Part shown: positions 4,950 to 7,163 of the stretch, in pieces
Layout: each line of letters begins with the position of its first letter
Position numbering within the stretch: the first letter of the stretch is position 1
From: UBA3071 sp965369635
Lineage (GTDB): Bacteria; Chloroflexota; Anaerolineae; UBA3071
Reading direction: 5' to 3'
Length of the DNA: 7,163 nucleotides
Assembly: GCA_965369635.1 (NCBI GenBank)
Contig: CBDURC010000157.1
Location: forward strand, 1 to 7,163
Notes under the pieces: generated by a model
What the model was told of the DNA's origin: nothing
The model's database searches: none
Seen by the model: only the letters and a program-made list of their open reading frames with translations
Position numbers and translations under genes: made by a program

Positions 4950-5432
4950 CTAGTTGATCTCGAACTCCATGGTCTGCACAGGGTTGCCATTGACATAGAT
5001 CTTGCAACTGTAGTCGCCACGCTTGAGGACGCCGAAGTCCTTAGGTTCGATGTGGAATTCTATGTAGGTATCGGCATAATCTCGATCGGCGGTGATGGTG
5101 GGGGTGTCCTCGAACGGTTCACCCTCGTAGACCCAACGGGCGTAGAAGCTGGTGCCAGCGTCAATGCGGTTGGCTTTGACGACGCAGTAGATGACGTCTT
5201 CTGAATCGCTGAAACTGTCCGTGATGCCAATGGGCCGGTTATTCTCGCCGATGCCGCGGGCCATAACCACCTCTTCCAAGTCCGCGCCGCTGATGATGGG
5301 CACGTTTTCCTCCTGGCGTTCCTGCTCGGGGCGGCTAAAAGGATTGCTGCACTGCCCGCAAATGCAGGCTCCGGCGACGATGACGACCGACAGAGCAACC
5401 GCCAGGATGAGATAGCGCTTGCGATTGTCCAT
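4950..5432 (-). CDS. Probable lipoprotein with beta-rich extracytoplasmic domain
   Basis: 160 aa from ATG 5432, chosen because AAGGAGG lies about 11 nt upstream and MDNRKRYLILAVALSVVIVAGAC is a good export signal; an upstream ATG at 5516 lacks one. The hydrophobic stretch 8-22 ends in A-G-A-C, a plausible lipobox with Cys23 as the lipid-modified residue. Cys25 and Cys28 follow at once, making a C-x-C-x-x-C cluster. A polar linker (29-45) leads to a domain of about 110 residues with alternating beta pattern (GITDSFSDSEDVIYCVVKA, FYARWVYEGEPF, YIEFHIEPKDFGVL, RGDYSCKIYVNG, TMEFEI). It resembles beta-sandwich domains common in exported proteins of Gram-positive-type bacteria. Cys83 and Cys143 could form a disulfide. 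The gene is followed after 16 nt by the DSPD-repeat gene. If the Cys is not lipidated, the N-terminus is simply a membrane anchor. Confidence 0.85.
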   Translation of the reverse strand: MDNRKRYLILAVALSVVIVAGACICGQCSNPFSRPEQERQEENVPIISGADLEEVVMARGIGENNRPIGITDSFSDSEDVIYCVVKANRIDAGTSFYARWVYEGEPFEDTPTITADRDYADTYIEFHIEPKDFGVLKRGDYSCKIYVNGNPVQTMEFEIN

Positions 5433-5520
5433 GTTTGGAAATTCCTCCTTGTCGTAGTTGATGTAGATGTGTAGAGAGTTTTTGTTGTCGCTCTCCAACG
5501 AGCGCTGATTGACCAAGGCG

Positions 5521-5575
5521 GGGGCAGCCCCCTTCGCTCCAACGCCGGACCACCGCCAAGCGAGGGGACTGCCCC
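5521..5575. other. Long GC-rich hairpin in the spacer before the lipoprotein gene
   Basis: GGGGCAG (5521-5527) pairs with CTGCCCC (5569-5575), CCCC (5529-5532) with GGGG (5564-5567), and TCGCT (5534-5538) with AGCGA (5559-5563). This gives about 16 bp with one mismatch and one bulged T around a 20-nt loop. It starts 14 nt after the stop of the 56-aa gene. There is no T-run on either strand, so it is not a standard terminator; it may be an mRNA-stability or processing hairpin within the operon. Confidence 0.65.
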
Positions 5576-5588
5576 TTGAGTGAATCTG

Positions 5589-5759
5589 TTACAAGCCTTC
5601 CATGTACGTGGCCAACAGCAGCAGCACAGCAGCTATCAGCACGAGCCAGAAGGCCAGGCCGGTGATAACGGGGATCGTCACCAGGTAGCCGATCAGTCCG
5701 ATCACGGCAATGACCAGAGCGACCAACCAGGTGATCTTCCTGGGAGCATTAAGTTTCAT
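5589..5759 (-). CDS. Small two-helix membrane protein (56 aa)
   Basis: MKLNAPRKITWLVALVIAVI begins the protein; predicted membrane helices are about residues 9-28 and 34-52, ending MEGL. I recall very similar short proteins (MKL-N/S-x-P-rk start, IPV..G..FWLV.I... second helix) as unnamed hypotheticals in Chloroflexota and relatives. No function is known. The start is the second of two in-frame ATGs (ATGAACATG): AAAGGAG lies 8 nt before it but only 2 nt before the first. The gene lies 179 nt downstream of the AmaP-like gene and 156 nt upstream of the lipoprotein gene, both spacers containing hairpins. Longer frames to 5816 or 6096 have no support. Confidence 0.82.
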   Translation of the reverse strand: MKLNAPRKITWLVALVIAVIGLIGYLVTIPVITGLAFWLVLIAAVLLLLATYMEGL

Positions 5760-5835
5760 GTTCATTTCTCCTTTTCCCTTCGTTGAGAACAGCGGCGAAA
5801 GAGCAAAACACGACACAGCATAATCTATGAGCGAA

Positions 5836-5872
5836 CCCCGGGGCCCGGTGACCTTTCGGCCAGCAACCGGGG
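5836..5872 (-). other. GAAA-tetraloop hairpin in the leader of the 56-aa gene
   Basis: In minus-strand sense TGGCC, GAAA, GGTCA form a 5-bp stem closed by a GNRA tetraloop (5849-5862). It is extended by CCCGG (5867-5871) with CCGGG (5844-5848) and a 4-nt bulge. A competing outer pairing of CCCCGG with CCGGGG (5867-5872 with 5836-5841) is also possible. Two alternative folds ahead of a gene hint at an RNA regulatory element, but no riboswitch class is recognised. Confidence 0.45.
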
Positions 5873-5909
5873 ATTGCCCGCCAGTGATATCTCTGAGAAC
5901 TCAGGCAGA

Positions 5910-5936
5910 GCCAGCATTCGGTCAGCGACTGCTGGC
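5910..5936 (-). terminator. Weak hairpin just after the AmaP-like gene
   Basis: GCCAGCA (5910-5916) pairs with TGCTGGC (5930-5936) around a 13-nt loop, starting 3 nt past the stop codon in minus sense. There is no T-run, so it may attenuate or protect the 3' end of the message but is not a strong terminator. Confidence 0.4.
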
Positions 5937-5938
5937 GC

Positions 5939-6673
5939 TTACGAATCCTCAACAACCTCGGACGCCTCAGATGAAGCGTCGAGAAGCTCCACGTCGACTC
6001 CCCTGTCCGATTCCAGCAGCAGATCTGCCTGTGCGATCGGCGTGACAATTTCGGGTTCAAGCCGCACCGCAGGCTGGACTGGCTCGGTGGGCTCAACAGG
6101 AGGAAGCATCACCGGTTCGGGTACAGTGCGAAGCACGTCTGCCCCATACTGCATATTCACCCTCACCTTCCCTATCTTGACACCCATTTGCTCCTCCACG
6201 ATCTCGCGCGTCAACTGGGTGATTTCCTCGGTCTTGGTAGGCAATTCCACAGCAGGGTGGACTTGGGCATCCAAATAGACGTCCACCTTCCTACCACGGC
6301 TGATGACCTTGGGCTTCACACGGCTCACGTCCGCCACGCTGCTCAGGTCCCTCTGCAATCGCTGGGCAATGGACTTGACGCTCACTTCCATCCTGCGCCC
6401 CTCTGTGCCAGGCACCTCAACAGCCTTGCGGCGAGGACGGCGCAACTCCAGCCATAGCAACAACAAGCAGAGCAGAATGACCCCCATTCCACCGCCCAGG
6501 TAGGCCCAATAGACACCCGAGAAAATGTTATGGAAGGGGATGGCGACTTCGATTTGATCCATGGATTGACGCAGGATCTCCAATATCGTCTTGGGAACAA
6601 GCATGGAGAGCAAGGTGGTGGCCAGGAGCACGATCAGAATAGCTACCACAACGATGCGATTGAAGAGATTCAT
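5939..6673 (-). CDS. AmaP-like Asp23-domain membrane protein
   Basis: 244 aa. Two membrane helices, about residues 7-27 and 54-77, are separated by a short segment, then WLELRRPRR marks the cytoplasmic side. Residues about 94-176 form an Asp23/DUF322-type domain (MEVSVKSIAQRLQRDLSSV, VKPKVISRGRKVDVYLDAQV, EITQLTREIVEEQMGVKIGKVRVNM). The tail 180-244 is rich in Pro, Glu and Val and probably disordered. This is the layout of AmaP, the membrane anchor of the alkaline-shock protein Asp23 in Firmicutes, which is linked to cell-envelope stress; here the Asp23-like part is carried in the same protein and no separate asp23 is seen. GAGGGTGA lies upstream of ATG 6673. It is the first gene of the minus-strand group. 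A TAGTAT -10-like sequence lies upstream on the minus strand (6700-6705) without a convincing -35. Confidence 0.88.
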   Translation of the reverse strand: MNLFNRIVVVAILIVLLATTLLSMLVPKTILEILRQSMDQIEVAIPFHNIFSGVYWAYLGGGMGVILLCLLLLWLELRRPRRKAVEVPGTEGRRMEVSVKSIAQRLQRDLSSVADVSRVKPKVISRGRKVDVYLDAQVHPAVELPTKTEEITQLTREIVEEQMGVKIGKVRVNMQYGADVLRTVPEPVMLPPVEPTEPVQPAVRLEPEIVTPIAQADLLLESDRGVDVELLDASSEASEVVEDS

Positions 6674-6702
6674 TGTGGTTCACCCTCATGGTTTCGGTAT
6701 AC

Positions 6703-6798
6703 TAATCAGGTAGGTTGGCAGATTAGCGCGTTGGTGGACTGGTACACTGATTGACCAGCCAAACCCAATCTACCAGTTTGCGACCTGGATTGCCAGCC
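6703..6798. repeat. Phased 8-nt array upstream of the AmaP-like gene
   Basis: Twelve 8-nt units in perfect phase over 96 nt. The first seven on the plus strand are taatcagg, taggttgg, cagattag, cgcgttgg, tggactgg, tacactga, ttgaccag. From 6759 the same type reads on the minus strand (e.g. aaactggt, agattggg, tttggctg). ACTGGTA on the left recurs inverted as TACCAGT on the right. It starts 30 nt upstream of the AmaP-like start codon and ends exactly where the next inverted repeat begins. Confidence 0.7.
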
Positions 6799-6894
6799 AT
6801 ACCCTTAGACGGCGAAAGGGCAGAGATGTCACACAATAGGCTCATGCCAACAGCGACAATCTTGTTCTCGCCACATGTCCGCCGAAAAGGGTAT
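6799..6894. repeat. Imperfect inverted repeat, about 96 bp
   Basis: ATACCCTTagaCGGCG (6799-6814) is mirrored by CGCCGaaaAGGGTAT (6880-6894): 13 of about 15 positions match, with about 65 bp between the arms. There is no ORF. It may be a relic small mobile element or a structural site. Confidence 0.5.
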
Positions 6895-6931
6895 CTTTAC
6901 ATTCAGGAACAACAGAGGTTTCACTTGGTGA

Positions 6932-6946
6932 GTTATGTGACTTTTC
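6932..6946 (+). repeat. Left direct repeat flanking the small element
   Basis: gttatgtgacttttc, identical to 7106-7120. Possible target-site duplication of the element between them. Confidence 0.7.
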
Positions 6947-7105
6947 TGTATATGTCGGGCTCATGCTGTACAGTCAGTATGACTCACAAAAGTGGCCCAG
7001 TCACGGCGATTTCCTGCGTTCAGGGGCAGTTTTCACGCCATTTCCAACTGGTCAGAGCCCACAGTTGCCAGAGTTCGGCTGTCTACTATCCGCCCGACAT
7101 ATACA
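6947..7105. mobile_element. Candidate MITE with perfect terminal inverted repeats
   Basis: A 159-bp non-coding segment. TGTATATGTCGGGC (6947-6960) is the exact reverse complement of 7092-7105, and a weaker match continues inward (7 of the next 13 positions, ending ACAG). The termini read TGT...ACA, as in several DDE transposon groups such as IS481 and Tn7-like elements. A 15-bp identical direct repeat sits immediately outside both ends, as a target duplication would. With no coding sequence it must have been moved by a transposase elsewhere. Fifteen bp is long for a target duplication; I recall such lengths for some IS481 members only. A two-ended regulatory or recombination site is an alternative. 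Confidence 0.6.
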
Positions 7106-7120
7106 GTTATGTGACTTTTC
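7106..7120 (+). repeat. Right direct repeat flanking the small element
   Basis: gttatgtgacttttc, identical to 6932-6946. Confidence 0.7.
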
Positions 7121-7163
7121 ATCCCCCCTTCCGTCCAAAGAGTACAGTAACGTGCAGACATGG

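Larger units (their letters stand above)
6895..7163. other. Non-coding right end
   Basis: I see no gene, ribosome site plus ORF, or RNA gene on either strand here. The only structure is the candidate small mobile element at 6947-7105 with its flanking direct repeats. Confidence 0.6.

Noticed and set aside
4737..5204. A 155-aa plus-strand frame.
   Set aside because: It is antisense to the DSPD-repeat and lipoprotein genes, which have clear ribosome sites and protein features.
5451..5482. A possible short 8-nt array (gtagttga, tgtagatg, tgtagaga) in the lipoprotein leader.
   Set aside because: Only about three recognisable units and weak phase; below the standard of the other arrays.

Overview
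The window looks like a bacterial chromosome segment of moderately high GC, most likely from an uncultured Chloroflexota (Anaerolineae-like) lineage. This rests on recalled family distribution, not a search: a DUF4332 protein, a DUF5654 protein, a tiny two-helix membrane protein starting MKLNAPRK, an AmaP/Asp23-type protein, and a coiled-coil LysM protein with no signal peptide. There are no rRNA or tRNA genes, no CRISPR array and no phage genes.

Layout. Positions 1-153 hold the last codons of a plus-strand gene and a mirror-image array of 8-nt units. Positions 135-618 (minus) are the 3' half of psuG, pseudouridine-5'-phosphate glycosidase. It is cut off by a decayed ISAs1-family insertion sequence (619-1796) whose transposase has a deletion/frameshift and two in-frame stops. 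A textbook sigma-70 promoter just beyond the IS drives a coiled-coil/LysM gene (1991-2662, plus). That gene converges on a DUF4332 gene (2872-3276, minus) across a strong bidirectional terminator flanked by two 7-nt arrays. Next come more 7- and 8-nt arrays, the decayed C-terminal tail of what looks like a HerA/DUF87-type ATPase (3418-3838, minus), and a gene-poor stretch to 4115.

From 6673 down to 4116 five minus-strand genes run in one direction: an AmaP-like protein, a 56-aa two-helix protein, a probable lipoprotein with a beta-rich exported domain, a single-pass membrane protein carrying four copies of a DSPD..SG..GG motif, and a DUF5654 protein. All five have membrane or lipoprotein signatures. 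The lipoprotein and DSPD-repeat genes are 16 nt apart and surely cotranscribed. The others are separated by 143-179 nt spacers, most of which hold hairpins. I infer an envelope-associated, possibly stress-related, gene group; no substrate or reaction is visible.

The right end (6674-7163) has no gene. It holds a 96-nt phased 8-nt array, an abutting imperfect inverted repeat, and a probable non-autonomous mobile element with perfect terminal inverted repeats inside a long direct repeat.

The most unusual signal is the set of short-period (7- or 8-nt) intergenic arrays. The unit sequence differs from spacer to spacer. Several arrays reverse orientation in the middle, and several start at or inside stop codons. 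The second most unusual is the DSPD-repeat membrane protein.
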